Shown here in pieces: positions 1 to 6,163 of a stretch of DNA of 7,158 nucleotides; the stretch's first letter is position 1; each line of letters begins with the position of its first letter. The position numbers and the translations under genes were made by a program. The stretch comes from Bacteroidota bacterium (lineage in GTDB: Bacteria > Bacteroidota > Ignavibacteria > UBA10030 > UBA8401). The stretch spans positions 3,888 through 11,045 of the forward strand of contig DMPG01000015.1 of NCBI GenBank assembly GCA_003456055.1, in the 5' to 3' direction. The notes beneath the pieces are model-generated. The model searched no databases and was not told where the DNA came from. It worked only from the letters and a program-made list of their open reading frames with translations.

Positions 1-1
1 A

Positions 2-37
2 GATTTCTCTCCCGACAAACAACGCCGGGATTGAAAT
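2..37. repeat. 36-base imperfect inverted repeat (hairpin or lone CRISPR-repeat-like unit)
   Basis: The arms ATTTCTCTCCCG (3-14) and CGGGATTGAAAT (26-37) pair at 10 of 12 positions, with a two-base mismatch in the middle and an 11-base loop. The unit begins 14 bases beyond the stop codon of the leftward gene at 52-291. Read on the minus strand it could therefore be a 3' hairpin of that transcript, but no T-run follows it before the window edge. Its length (about 36) and its end in ATTGAAAT also match the usual form of type I/III CRISPR repeats, where ATTGAAA(C/G/T) becomes the crRNA 5' handle. Only one copy is visible, so an array cannot be called. What lies to the left of position 1 decides between the two readings. 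Confidence 0.4.
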
Positions 38-51
38 GACAATAAATAACA

Positions 52-291
52 TTACAGCTCGGAATGAAGAATATTCTGTTCCGCGTTCTTATCCAATCCC
101 TTGATCTGCACTGAATCCGCAGGGTATCGCTTCTTTATTTGATGATATACCAGTACCAGTGAAAATTGGTCGCCTCGGTTGACGCTGAATTCTTTTACTT
201 TCAATTCTTTTCCATTCACAAATGTTCTGGCGTTGTATTTCCCGTCATTATTTTTGCTGCAGCGTAATTCGATCGTTTGTTGGACTGCCAT
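52..291 (-). CDS. small hypothetical protein, 79 aa
   Basis: I do not recognise this protein. The start is ATG at 291-289. It is preceded on the minus strand by a purine-rich AGAGGA ribosome binding site at about 305-300 with a spacer of about 8 bases, which argues for a real gene. The stop is TAA at 54-52. The product is hydrophilic and rich in Lys, Asn and Gln, with alternating hydrophobic residues in its first half (QQTIELRC, YNARTFV, KELKVKEF) that suggest a few beta strands. It has no signal peptide, membrane segment or metal-binding cluster; the single Cys is at residue 11. It is likely cytoplasmic. It is transcribed divergently from the polyketide synthase gene, about 210 bases away, so the two could share a control region. 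Nothing in the sequence assigns a function. Confidence 0.6.
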   Translation of the reverse strand: MAVQQTIELRCSKNNDGKYNARTFVNGKELKVKEFSVNRGDQFSLVLVYHQIKKRYPADSVQIKGLDKNAEQNILHSEL

Positions 292-408
292 AAGTTTTTC
301 CTCTTCTTTTCAGTAATTCAATCCCTGTAAGATACGATAAAAAACTGAATCTCTCGCACCAGCACAACAATCTATTTTATAAAAATTCACTGAACAAAAA
401 AGGGATAA

Positions 409-437
409 TTGTTTCATGCTATGAAGTACATTACATT
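409..437 (+). promoter_or_regulatory. candidate sigma-70-like promoter for the polyketide synthase operon
   Basis: TTGTTT (409-414) and TACATT (432-437) are separated by 17 bases, a weak but correctly spaced -35/-10 pair. Transcription would start near 443-446, inside the left arm of the palindrome at 441-471. Alternative registers such as TTTCAT/ATTATA (412-417/435-440) fit about as well. The region is AT-rich, so chance matches are likely, and a Bacteroidota-type housekeeping sigma factor would prefer a different consensus. Confidence 0.25.
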
Positions 438-440
438 ATA

Positions 441-471
441 GCTGACCGTCATCTTAAAGATGACGGTCAGC
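441..471. repeat. perfect nested palindrome upstream of the type III PKS gene
   Basis: The 15-base arm GCTGACCGTCATCTT (441-455) is followed by one base and then by its exact reverse complement (457-471). As RNA it would fold into a 13-bp stem with a TTAAA loop. Each arm also contains a smaller palindrome, TGACCGTCA at 443-451 and TGACGGTCA at 461-469 (TGAC-S-GTCA, starts 18 bases apart). It ends 30 bases before the chosen start codon of the polyketide synthase. It is not followed by a clean T-run, so it is a poor intrinsic terminator. It could be an operator for a dimeric regulator, an mRNA 5' hairpin, or one copy of a dispersed palindromic repeat. Confidence 0.75.
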
Positions 472-490
472 TTATATATTGACAATCATC

Positions 491-495
491 AAGGA
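491..495 (+). promoter_or_regulatory. ribosome binding site that sets the PKS start
   Basis: AAGGA lies 6 bases before ATG 502. The in-frame ATG at 460 has no such site and lies inside the right arm of the palindrome, so this element favours the start at 502. Confidence 0.65.
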
Positions 496-501
496 TATTT
501 T

Positions 502-1593
502 ATGCTGATCGATATTACCACAGCTTCACCCCCATTCGTTGTTGATCAAAAAACGGCAACGGAAGAATTGAAAAAACGTATGGCGGTAACACCGGTTGCA
601 GGACGAATGATTGATATGGCCTCGAATCATTCCGGTATTTCCACACGGTATTTTGTTATTCCTGATGGTGATATGGCAGCAGAGAAAAAATTCTATTCCA
701 ATTCGGATGGCTATTTCTCCCCGGATACCAAAACGCGGATGACCGAATATGAACGGTGGTCGAAGGAATTGACTGGAAATGCAGTTGCAGAAATTCTATC
801 AACAAACAACGTCGATGCGAGTACGATCGATCGATTGATCACCATTTCCTGCACAGGATTCTTTGCGCCTGGATTGGATTATTATCTGATCGATCGTTTC
901 AAATTCCCCGCATCAATCAAACGAACGAACATCGGATTCATGGGATGTGCCGCTTCACTGATCGGATTCAATACCGTGCTAGAATCAATGTCGCAGCTGC
1001 GCAGTGCGAACGGAAAAACACTACTCGTCAGCGTTGAACTCTGCTCTCTTCATCTTCAAACAGAACCAACCCGCGACAATATTCTTGCCAATATGATCTT
1101 TGCGGATGGATGTGCCGCTGCGTTATTCGATAATTCTCCATCAACAACAAATGGACTGGAACTGCTTTCAACGTCATCGTATCTCTTCAAAGATTCTGCA
1201 GAATACATGGGATGGAAGATCGGCAATTCGGGATTTGAAATGCTGCTCTCCTCCGAGCTTCCGAAGATCATTTTGAATGACGCCGCGCCGGTGTTGAAAA
1301 ATATTCTCGCACAACAAGATCTTTCACCGGATCAAATAACACACTGGGCATTACATCCTGGCGGACGCGCGATTTTGGATTCTCTTCAGAATGGAATGAA
1401 TATCTCCGATGAAAAAATGATCCCGTCACGTACAGTATTAAAGAATTTTGGCAATCTCTCTTCCGCTTCGATCCTTTTTGTGTTGAAAGAACTGATGAAG
1501 AACACCGCGCTACAGAATGGTGAGCTCGTATGCGCAGTTGCGTTCGGTCCGGGTTTAACAATGGAAGTCGCCATACTCAAGGTGCGGACGTAA
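502..1593 (+). CDS. type III polyketide synthase (chalcone synthase-like), 363 aa
   Basis: This is a soluble homodimeric ketosynthase that, in this family, condenses a CoA-linked starter with malonyl-CoA units and cyclises the chain to pyrones, resorcinols or phloroglucinols. The thiolase-fold triad is intact: Cys149 in GFMGCAASL, His285 in ALHPGGRAIL and Asn318 in NFGNLSSAS. The upstream SCTGFFAPGLD segment, the MIFADGCAAALF segment and the C-terminal AFGPGLTMEV (GFGPG-like loop) are also typical. The length fits bacterial members of about 350-390 residues. I chose ATG 502 because of its AAGGA site; the in-frame ATG at 460 would add 14 unlikely residues encoded partly by the palindrome. The stop codon overlaps the methyltransferase start (TAATG), so the two are translationally coupled. 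A long-chain alkylresorcinol or alkylpyrone synthase role is inferred from the neighbours. Starter and ring type cannot be read from the sequence. Confidence 0.95.
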   Translation: MLIDITTASPPFVVDQKTATEELKKRMAVTPVAGRMIDMASNHSGISTRYFVIPDGDMAAEKKFYSNSDGYFSPDTKTRMTEYERWSKELTGNAVAEILSTNNVDASTIDRLITISCTGFFAPGLDYYLIDRFKFPASIKRTNIGFMGCAASLIGFNTVLESMSQLRSANGKTLLVSVELCSLHLQTEPTRDNILANMIFADGCAAALFDNSPSTTNGLELLSTSSYLFKDSAEYMGWKIGNSGFEMLLSSELPKIILNDAAPVLKNILAQQDLSPDQITHWALHPGGRAILDSLQNGMNISDEKMIPSRTVLKNFGNLSSASILFVLKELMKNTALQNGELVCAVAFGPGLTMEVAILKVRT

Positions 1594-2255
1594 TGGAGCG
1601 AGGATACGATTCTGAAATAATGGATGATTTTTCGATCCAGGATGAACGGATCGACAGTGCGCTTCACGAATTGAAGACAATCAACATTCTTCTTGGCGGA
1701 AAAGCAGCAACGGAAAAAGGATTCCGCATTCTTCGAAAAAGGAAATCGTTACCAGATCGATTGTCGGTGCTTGATGTCGGTGCAGGAGGTGCTGATGTAT
1801 TTGGAAATACGTCTGACGAATTTTCGATCACAGCGTTGGATAAAAACCCAAGAACCTGTACATATCTGCGTGAACATACACGCCACTCCATTGTTTGCGG
1901 CGATGCGATGGATATTCCTTTCCGCGATAAATCGTTTGATGTCGTTCACGTATCGTTATTTCTTCATCATTTTACAGAAGAACAGATCGTCGGATTGATG
2001 ATGTCATTTTCCCGTATTGCGCGTCATGGAATAATCATCAACGATCTCCGCCGTTCCCGACTCGCCTTGACTGGAATCAAAATTCTTACGTTATTATTCT
2101 CACGGAGCACAATGGTAAAGCATGACGCACCGTTGTCCGTTCAGCGCGGATTTTCAAAGGATGAGTTGCTGCAAATATTTGATCGATGTTCGTTGAACAA
2201 TTTCATCATCAAGCGGACGTGGGCATTTCGCTGGCTTGTGGTCGTTGAATTATGA
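1593..2255 (+). CDS. class I SAM-dependent methyltransferase, 220 aa
   Basis: This is a Rossmann-type methyltransferase of the Methyltransf_11/25 kind. Motif I is LDVGAGG at residues 60-66, the post-I acidic strand is ALDKNP, and the SAM adenine-side segment is CGDAMDIPF at 102-110. The family's typical FDVVHVSLFLHHF follows at 115-127. The N-terminal part (MDDFSIQDERID, then ELKTINILLGG) probably forms a substrate lid. No membrane segment is evident. The start at 1593 lies within TAATG, overlapping the polyketide synthase stop by one base, with AAGGTG at 1579-1584 as ribosome binding site. An earlier in-frame ATG at 1530 lies well inside the synthase gene and is less likely. The coupling implies that it methylates the polyketide product, on oxygen or carbon. 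In the Streptomyces griseus Srs pathway the methyltransferase is an unrelated membrane type, so this would be an analogous partner and not a homologue. Confidence 0.9.
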   Translation: MERGYDSEIMDDFSIQDERIDSALHELKTINILLGGKAATEKGFRILRKRKSLPDRLSVLDVGAGGADVFGNTSDEFSITALDKNPRTCTYLREHTRHSIVCGDAMDIPFRDKSFDVVHVSLFLHHFTEEQIVGLMMSFSRIARHGIIINDLRRSRLALTGIKILTLLFSRSTMVKHDAPLSVQRGFSKDELLQIFDRCSLNNFIIKRTWAFRWLVVVEL

Positions 2256-2296
2256 TCTGTAGAACTAAGAAGTCAATATCTGAATAAAAAATCAAT

Positions 2297-2399
2297 GTCA
2301 TTGCGAATCGTTTTTTAGTGAATCAATCTTATTTAAAAAGTAAGATTGCTTCGGTCGTTGCACTCCCTCGTCCCGAAGGGACTCCTTTGGAGCAATGAC
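2297..2399. repeat. interspersed palindromic repeat (GTCATTGC...GCAATGAC type)
   Basis: The element is bounded by GTCATTGC (2297-2304) and its exact reverse complement GCAATGAC (2392-2399). Inside it are the inverted pair CAATCTTA (2324-2331) and TAAGATTG (2341-2348), the hairpin GTCCC-GAA-GGGAC (2370-2382) and the hairpin CTCC-TTT-GGAG (2382-2392). This layout, including GATTGCTTCGGTCGTTGCA and GTCCCGAAGGGAC, resembles non-coding REP-like repeats I know from many bacterial genomes, often written as TCATTGCGAGG...GAAGCAATC. It fills most of the 198-base gap between the methyltransferase and flavoprotein genes. As RNA it would be strongly folded and might attenuate or separate expression. No open reading frame or transposase is within it. 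Confidence 0.75.
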
Positions 2400-2436
2400 C
2401 ATCCAATCGTTGAGATTGTTGCGTATAAGCAAAGCC

Positions 2437-2442
2437 AAAGGA
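2437..2442 (+). promoter_or_regulatory. ribosome binding site pointing to a non-ATG start of the flavoprotein
   Basis: AAAGGA lies 8 bases before ATC 2451 and 11 bases before ATT 2454. No ATG, GTG or TTG stands at a suitable distance. The TTG at 2472 is 29 bases away and has no site of its own. Confidence 0.45.
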
Positions 2443-2453
2443 ACTGAACCATC

Positions 2454-3593
2454 ATTAAACATTTTGACATATTGATCATCGGAGGAGGACCTGCCGGTTC
2501 AAGTGCGGCGATCTCCCTTGCAAACAAAGGAATGACTGTTGCGATGATCGAAAAAAAGACCTTCCCGCGCGAAGTATTGTGCGGCGAATTCCTGTCGCAT
2601 GAAGTGACCTCGGCTTTGAAGTCTTTCGGTCTGTACGACGAATTCCTTTCGTTAAAACCAAATCGCGTGACACATTTTCGTTTCATTCCCGAGAGCGGTT
2701 CAGCGGCAACGCATCCGCTTGGATTTGAAGGGTTTGCACTGAAACGTTCTCTGCTCGATCAATTATTGATACGAAAAGCAAAATCATTGGGGACAACCGT
2801 AGTTCAGCCGGCGGAAGTTGTTTCGATGAGACGCGTCAATAATTTCTATGAGATACTCTGTAAAACAAGCAAGGGAATAGAAACATACGCTGCCTATACT
2901 GTTATCGGGGCGTATGGCCGACAAAACATTATCGACAAATCATTGCAGCGGTCATTTGCTTCATCCCGAACAGGTTACAGCGGAATAAAATATCATGTTC
3001 CAAAAGAGATGCTGAACGGTGCTGCTGATAATGAGATACGGATTTTTTCATCCAATGGGATCTATTGCGGAGTAAACTATGTGAGTGATGCCGAAGCAAC
3101 ACTCTGCTTTCTTTCAGACAAAGGCATCAACCAGCTTGATCCAAAAAATGCGCTCAATGAATTATTGGAAAAGAATTCGGCATTCAGAGAATTGTTCACT
3201 CATGACCCTCTTCCCACACTAGTAAAACTTCCGGTGTATGGAACCGGAAATATTTTTTTTGGGAAACGATCGGTGATCGAGAATGGGGTTTTTATGATCG
3301 GCGATGCTGCCCGGGTGATCGCACCGCTGGCGGGAGACGGGATCGGTATGGCGATCGAAAGCGGAATACTTGCTGCAACAGTATTGACCGAAGCAAAGAA
3401 GAACAAGCGTTCGGCAGCAGAAACAGAAACACTCTACAAAAAAGAATGGAACAATCTTTTCTTGAAACGAATTCGAGTGGCATTGAGACTACAGCAGTTT
3501 GCGCTCAATTCCCGCGGTGGAAATATCGGCGGGCGTTTGATGCAGCGGTTTCCATTGTTGACGGAAAAATTAATACAATGGACCCGGCGGTGA
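2454..3593 (+). CDS. FAD-dependent oxidoreductase, geranylgeranyl-reductase/aromatic-hydroxylase family, about 379 aa
   Basis: The protein has an N-terminal dinucleotide-binding fold, HFDILIIGGGPAGSSAAI, with the Gly motif at residues 10-15. Then follow the family's FPREVLCGEF segment (Cys43, Glu45), a GAYGR motif at 152-156 where GADGR is usual, and the second FAD contact MIGDAARVIAPLAGDGIG beginning at 281. Relatives reduce isoprenoid double bonds or hydroxylate aromatic rings. Beside a polyketide synthase and a methyltransferase, oxidation of a phenolic polyketide (SrsC-like logic) is a plausible inference. The reading frame opens after TGA 2445-2447 and no ATG precedes the Gly motif. I placed the start at ATT 2454 (M-K-H-F-D-I-L...), which keeps the full first beta strand; ATC 2451 is an alternative, and TTG 2472 would cut that strand short. 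Its stop is 17 bases from the stop of the convergent gene. Confidence 0.88.
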   Translation: MKHFDILIIGGGPAGSSAAISLANKGMTVAMIEKKTFPREVLCGEFLSHEVTSALKSFGLYDEFLSLKPNRVTHFRFIPESGSAATHPLGFEGFALKRSLLDQLLIRKAKSLGTTVVQPAEVVSMRRVNNFYEILCKTSKGIETYAAYTVIGAYGRQNIIDKSLQRSFASSRTGYSGIKYHVPKEMLNGAADNEIRIFSSNGIYCGVNYVSDAEATLCFLSDKGINQLDPKNALNELLEKNSAFRELFTHDPLPTLVKLPVYGTGNIFFGKRSVIENGVFMIGDAARVIAPLAGDGIGMAIESGILAATVLTEAKKNKRSAAETETLYKKEWNNLFLKRIRVALRLQQFALNSRGGNIGGRLMQRFPLLTEKLIQWTRR

Positions 3594-3610
3594 AGAGGGC
3601 TATATAAATC

Positions 3611-4213
3611 TTATTCACCATAAATCTGATATAGTAGTTTTATTTGAACTGAAACAATCGAGAGTTGTTGTTCAACAATATTATGCCATTTTAATTCAGC
3701 TCCGATCCTAAAATCGGATGATAGTGGACGGGCATATCCTAGCGAAACAAGATATCCCAGATTCCATTCCGAACTCTCACTCTGTTCATCGAAAATGGTA
3801 ACACTGGAAGCCACTAGATAATATCCTAATCCGGCATGTAATTGAATTCCAAACCGCTGTAGTGAGAAAAGTGCCAACACCGGTATAGCTGTTAGGGATG
3901 CAGAAAGATGAGTATTTCCGATTTCTGAAATAAATCCGTCATTTGTTGTGCTTGAGATAGGAATCCAACCTGTTTCAACTCCTATACCTAAAAATTTGCT
4001 CGATCCCCATTTTAAACGAACTGTTCCCGAAATTCCATCCCGTGTGTACTTACCTAACGTTAATTTCGGCTCTGTTAACTTATATGAATATCCTCCACCC
4101 ACTTCTAGTACGAGTCGAAATGTTGTCGGTTCAGATTCCATCGTTTGAGATGAAACAAAACCGGTAAAGAACATCACAAGAATTATTAACAAACTATATT
4201 TATTGAAAGACAT
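3611..4213 (-). CDS. exported beta-barrel-like envelope protein, 200 aa
   Basis: A signal peptide is clear: a short polar start (MSFNKYS), a hydrophobic core (LLIILVMFFTGFV) and a probable cut near VSS-QT at residues 20-24. The mature part consists of alternating hydrophobic/polar strands with Gly- and aromatic-rich turns, such as LVLEVGGGYSYKL, FLGIGVETGWI, IQLHAGLGYYLVA and LGYLVSLGYARPL. This matches small 8-stranded outer-membrane barrels of the OmpA/OmpW-like or 'porin family' type. It ends in LLYQIYGE, without the classical terminal Phe. I chose ATG 4213; an in-frame TTG at 4222 would only add three residues. The start overlaps the 3' end of the phosphodiesterase gene by 14 bases, so it is the last gene of the leftward operon. 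No enzymatic motif is visible, and a specific role cannot be assigned. Confidence 0.8.
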   Translation of the reverse strand: MSFNKYSLLIILVMFFTGFVSSQTMESEPTTFRLVLEVGGGYSYKLTEPKLTLGKYTRDGISGTVRLKWGSSKFLGIGVETGWIPISSTTNDGFISEIGNTHLSASLTAIPVLALFSLQRFGIQLHAGLGYYLVASSVTIFDEQSESSEWNLGYLVSLGYARPLSSDFRIGAELKWHNIVEQQLSIVSVQIKLLYQIYGE

Positions 4214-5444
4214 AATATTCAAATGCTACGAGTGCCGGATAATTGGTAAGGATCGCATCAATTTTTCCACTGGTAAAGAATGGAAGCATAAATTCCCGCT
4301 GATCGAGTGTCCAGACAAATGTTTTTCGACCCTCCGAGCGCATTTGTTCAGATTCATTCGGCAAAGGGCCGAGAGTCCAGCGCGGTGCCCATACTTTTGC
4401 ATTAATATTTCGCACTTCATTCACCGACAATTCGCATAATGCATCTGCAGATGACGACAAATTCTTTTTTTTATATTCTGCGACCAATTCATCGGTTGCA
4501 AGTCCAAGATAGATATCCAATGTTCGTCCTGCAGCCGCGGCTTTTGCTTTATATTCCTGCTGTAGTGCTGCAGCGGGTGAAATTGCTTCGGGAGATTTTA
4601 TGTCTAACCACACAATGGATAATGATGTTTTAGTGAGAACAACATCCATCGCTTCCTTCAATGTCGGAATCGGTTCTCCATTTTTTAGGGTACAAAGTGA
4701 ACGAATTGCCGCAAAAGTAAAATTCGATACAGGACCGACACAATATTCTCCGTTCACCAATCGAGGGCTGAAGTTTTCGTCATGAAACAGAATAGGAATG
4801 CCGTCTTTTGTTAAGCGGACATCAATTTCAATTCCGGTCGCTCCAAAACTTTCAGCAAGTTGAATGATACCAAGACTATTTTCCGATTCCGCCAAACGAT
4901 CTGAATTTCGTCCTCCACCCCGGTGAGCAAGGATACCAAACGTTGTATCTTTTATCGGTCGGTCGAATTGCAATGTAATTTGAGTTACTGGTTCCGAAGA
5001 GCCTTCGCCAATTTTTCCGTGAAATTGAAATGCTGTGGTAGGGTTTATTCCTTGCAGCAGTGAAATTCCATTGTGCTCGGCAGGAATTTCGAATTGAGCT
5101 AATCCTGTTTCGCTTCCCTGCGTATAGCGCCAGTACCCTTCAAAAATAAGCGTGGAGTCAATTCTTCCGCAATGGAAAACAATAAGTCCTGCATTCTTTC
5201 CGGTAAAGACCGAAAGGGTATTTCCGGTTCCTTTAATCACAACTTTTTTCCCAAGTTGATCTGCCCCTTCAATCACTGTATAGATTCCATTGAGTCGTTG
5301 AATCTGGTTGGGAAGTATTGACTGCGATCCAGCAAGTTTTCCCCCACCTGAAAATGCAGGGATATTCACAATGTTATCCTGCTCGCACGATAGTACTATC
5401 AGTGAAAAAAGAATAATAAATATTTTATATACATTTTTTCCCAT
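4200..5444 (-). CDS. lipoprotein glycerophosphodiester phosphodiesterase (GDPD family), 414 aa
   Basis: A lipoprotein signal (KIFIILFSLIVLSC) ends at Cys20. Residues 21-168 form a beta-rich N-terminal region that I do not recognise; it may be a lipocalin-like or binding module. The GDPD TIM barrel follows. HRGGG carries catalytic His174, Glu188-Asn189 is the 'EN' pair, EIDVRLTKDG supplies metal ligands Glu206 and Asp208, and HDE supplies the second catalytic His221. LDIK (Asp281, Lys283) stands where E-x-K is common, and FVWTLD and DAILTNYP close the barrel. The His174-Glu188 spacing is a few residues longer than in GlpQ-type enzymes and recalls eukaryotic-type GDPD domains. Known members hydrolyse glycerophosphodiesters to glycerol-3-phosphate and an alcohol. 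The acylated Cys puts this one at a membrane surface. The start is ATG 5444, 6 bases after the upstream stop. Confidence 0.93.
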   Translation of the reverse strand: MGKNVYKIFIILFSLIVLSCEQDNIVNIPAFSGGGKLAGSQSILPNQIQRLNGIYTVIEGADQLGKKVVIKGTGNTLSVFTGKNAGLIVFHCGRIDSTLIFEGYWRYTQGSETGLAQFEIPAEHNGISLLQGINPTTAFQFHGKIGEGSSEPVTQITLQFDRPIKDTTFGILAHRGGGRNSDRLAESENSLGIIQLAESFGATGIEIDVRLTKDGIPILFHDENFSPRLVNGEYCVGPVSNFTFAAIRSLCTLKNGEPIPTLKEAMDVVLTKTSLSIVWLDIKSPEAISPAAALQQEYKAKAAAAGRTLDIYLGLATDELVAEYKKKNLSSSADALCELSVNEVRNINAKVWAPRWTLGPLPNESEQMRSEGRKTFVWTLDQREFMLPFFTSGKIDAILTNYPALVAFEYYVFQ

Positions 5445-5450
5445 TGAGCC

Positions 5451-6158
5451 CTAAAATAAAAACGATATCTGCAGATCGGGATATAAAAGCCATTTATCCT
5501 GTACGGAAAATGCAAGCCAGACTTGATAGTTCGGACGTGCATAATTCGCACGAAGTGCAAACGACATATACGTTGAGTTCCAGATATCTTGTTCGAGTAC
5601 AACGGATGAAATGATTCCCGCAATTTCCGGTTTCACTCTTCCTACCGATGCAGATCCAAAATACGTGTGTTGAGAAATCAACACCAGCAGTTCACTCTTT
5701 GCTGTAATTTTATACGAATCAATATCAATACCGGCGCTTATACCGGGTCGATTCAACAATCCCATGGCATTTGTATCGAATCCTTCTACATCGCCAAAAC
5801 CAAACCAATATGAAAACTCATCGGAAACGGCGAATGAAATGTCTCCAATGGAATGAGACCACATTGCACCCAATGAAACGACATTGGTTATGTAGACGGT
5901 TGACACTTGTGCCGTCAATGAAAAATTGGAAGGAAGCCCGTATCGAAAGAGGGCATTCACCATCGGAATTTGCCGGATTTCTTCTTCAACAACAAAACGA
6001 GGGAATAAAGTAACCGATGCACCGATAGAATAATGAAAAGCAGAATATTCGAATGAACCAGGATAAGTAATATATGGTTCTGTTTGCGGTTCACCACTCA
6101 ACAACAACGAGGTGGTAATGAATGATGCTACGAGGAAATGAATTATCAATCGCATCAT
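5451..6158 (-). CDS. exported outer-membrane beta-barrel-like protein, 235 aa
   Basis: A Sec signal peptide spans about residues 1-22 (MMRLIIHFLVASFITTSLLLSG). The mature chain is made of amphipathic strands rich in Tyr, Phe, Ser and Gly, for example FHYSIGASVTLF, NFSLTAQVSTVYITNVVSLGAMW, SFALRANYARPNYQVWLAFSV. It ends in LQISFLF, with the C-terminal Phe typical of Bam-assembled outer-membrane barrels. There is no recognisable enzyme motif. The gene lies 5 bases after the metallophosphoesterase stop and 6 bases before the GDPD start, so it is co-transcribed with both. A transport or anchoring role for the two phosphoesterases is possible but only inferred from position. ATG 6158 and ATG 6155 are adjacent in-frame starts, and either may be used. 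Confidence 0.82.
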   Translation of the reverse strand: MMRLIIHFLVASFITTSLLLSGEPQTEPYITYPGSFEYSAFHYSIGASVTLFPRFVVEEEIRQIPMVNALFRYGLPSNFSLTAQVSTVYITNVVSLGAMWSHSIGDISFAVSDEFSYWFGFGDVEGFDTNAMGLLNRPGISAGIDIDSYKITAKSELLVLISQHTYFGSASVGRVKPEIAGIISSVVLEQDIWNSTYMSFALRANYARPNYQVWLAFSVQDKWLLYPDLQISFLF

Positions 6159-6163
6159 AATAA

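Noticed and set aside
27..325. GGGATTGAA at 27-35 and its reverse complement at 317-325 flanking the small gene, as ends of a mobile element
   Set aside because: The match is only nine bases, similarity does not extend clearly beyond it, and no target duplication is visible.
460..501. ATG 460 as start of the polyketide synthase
   Set aside because: It lies in the right arm of the palindrome, has no ribosome binding site, and the added residues look unlike the family N-terminus. ATG 502 has AAGGA 6 bases upstream.
479..506. TTGACA (479-484) with TATGCT (501-506), 16-base spacer, as a promoter
   Set aside because: Transcription would begin inside the coding region after ATG 502, leaving no leader for the AAGGA site.
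1530..1592. In-frame ATG 1530 as the methyltransferase start
   Set aside because: It would overlap the synthase gene by 64 bases and adds residues without family similarity. The TAATG at 1591-1595 with AAGGTG upstream is a better start.
1056..1667. Long open frames on the minus strand inside the polyketide synthase gene (1056-1271, 1268-1561, 1386-1667)
   Set aside because: They overlap a gene with intact catalytic motifs, have no ribosome binding sites and show no recognisable protein features.
2481..2488. GGAGGAGG as a strong Shine-Dalgarno sequence
   Set aside because: It encodes the Gly-Gly-Gly of the FAD-binding motif, and no gene start follows that would keep the fold.
3552..3581. Inverted pair CCATTGT/ACAATGG near the end of the flavoprotein gene as a terminator of the leftward operon
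   Set aside because: The arms are 7 bp with a 16-base loop, there is no T-run, and they lie inside coding sequence. Chance is the simplest explanation.
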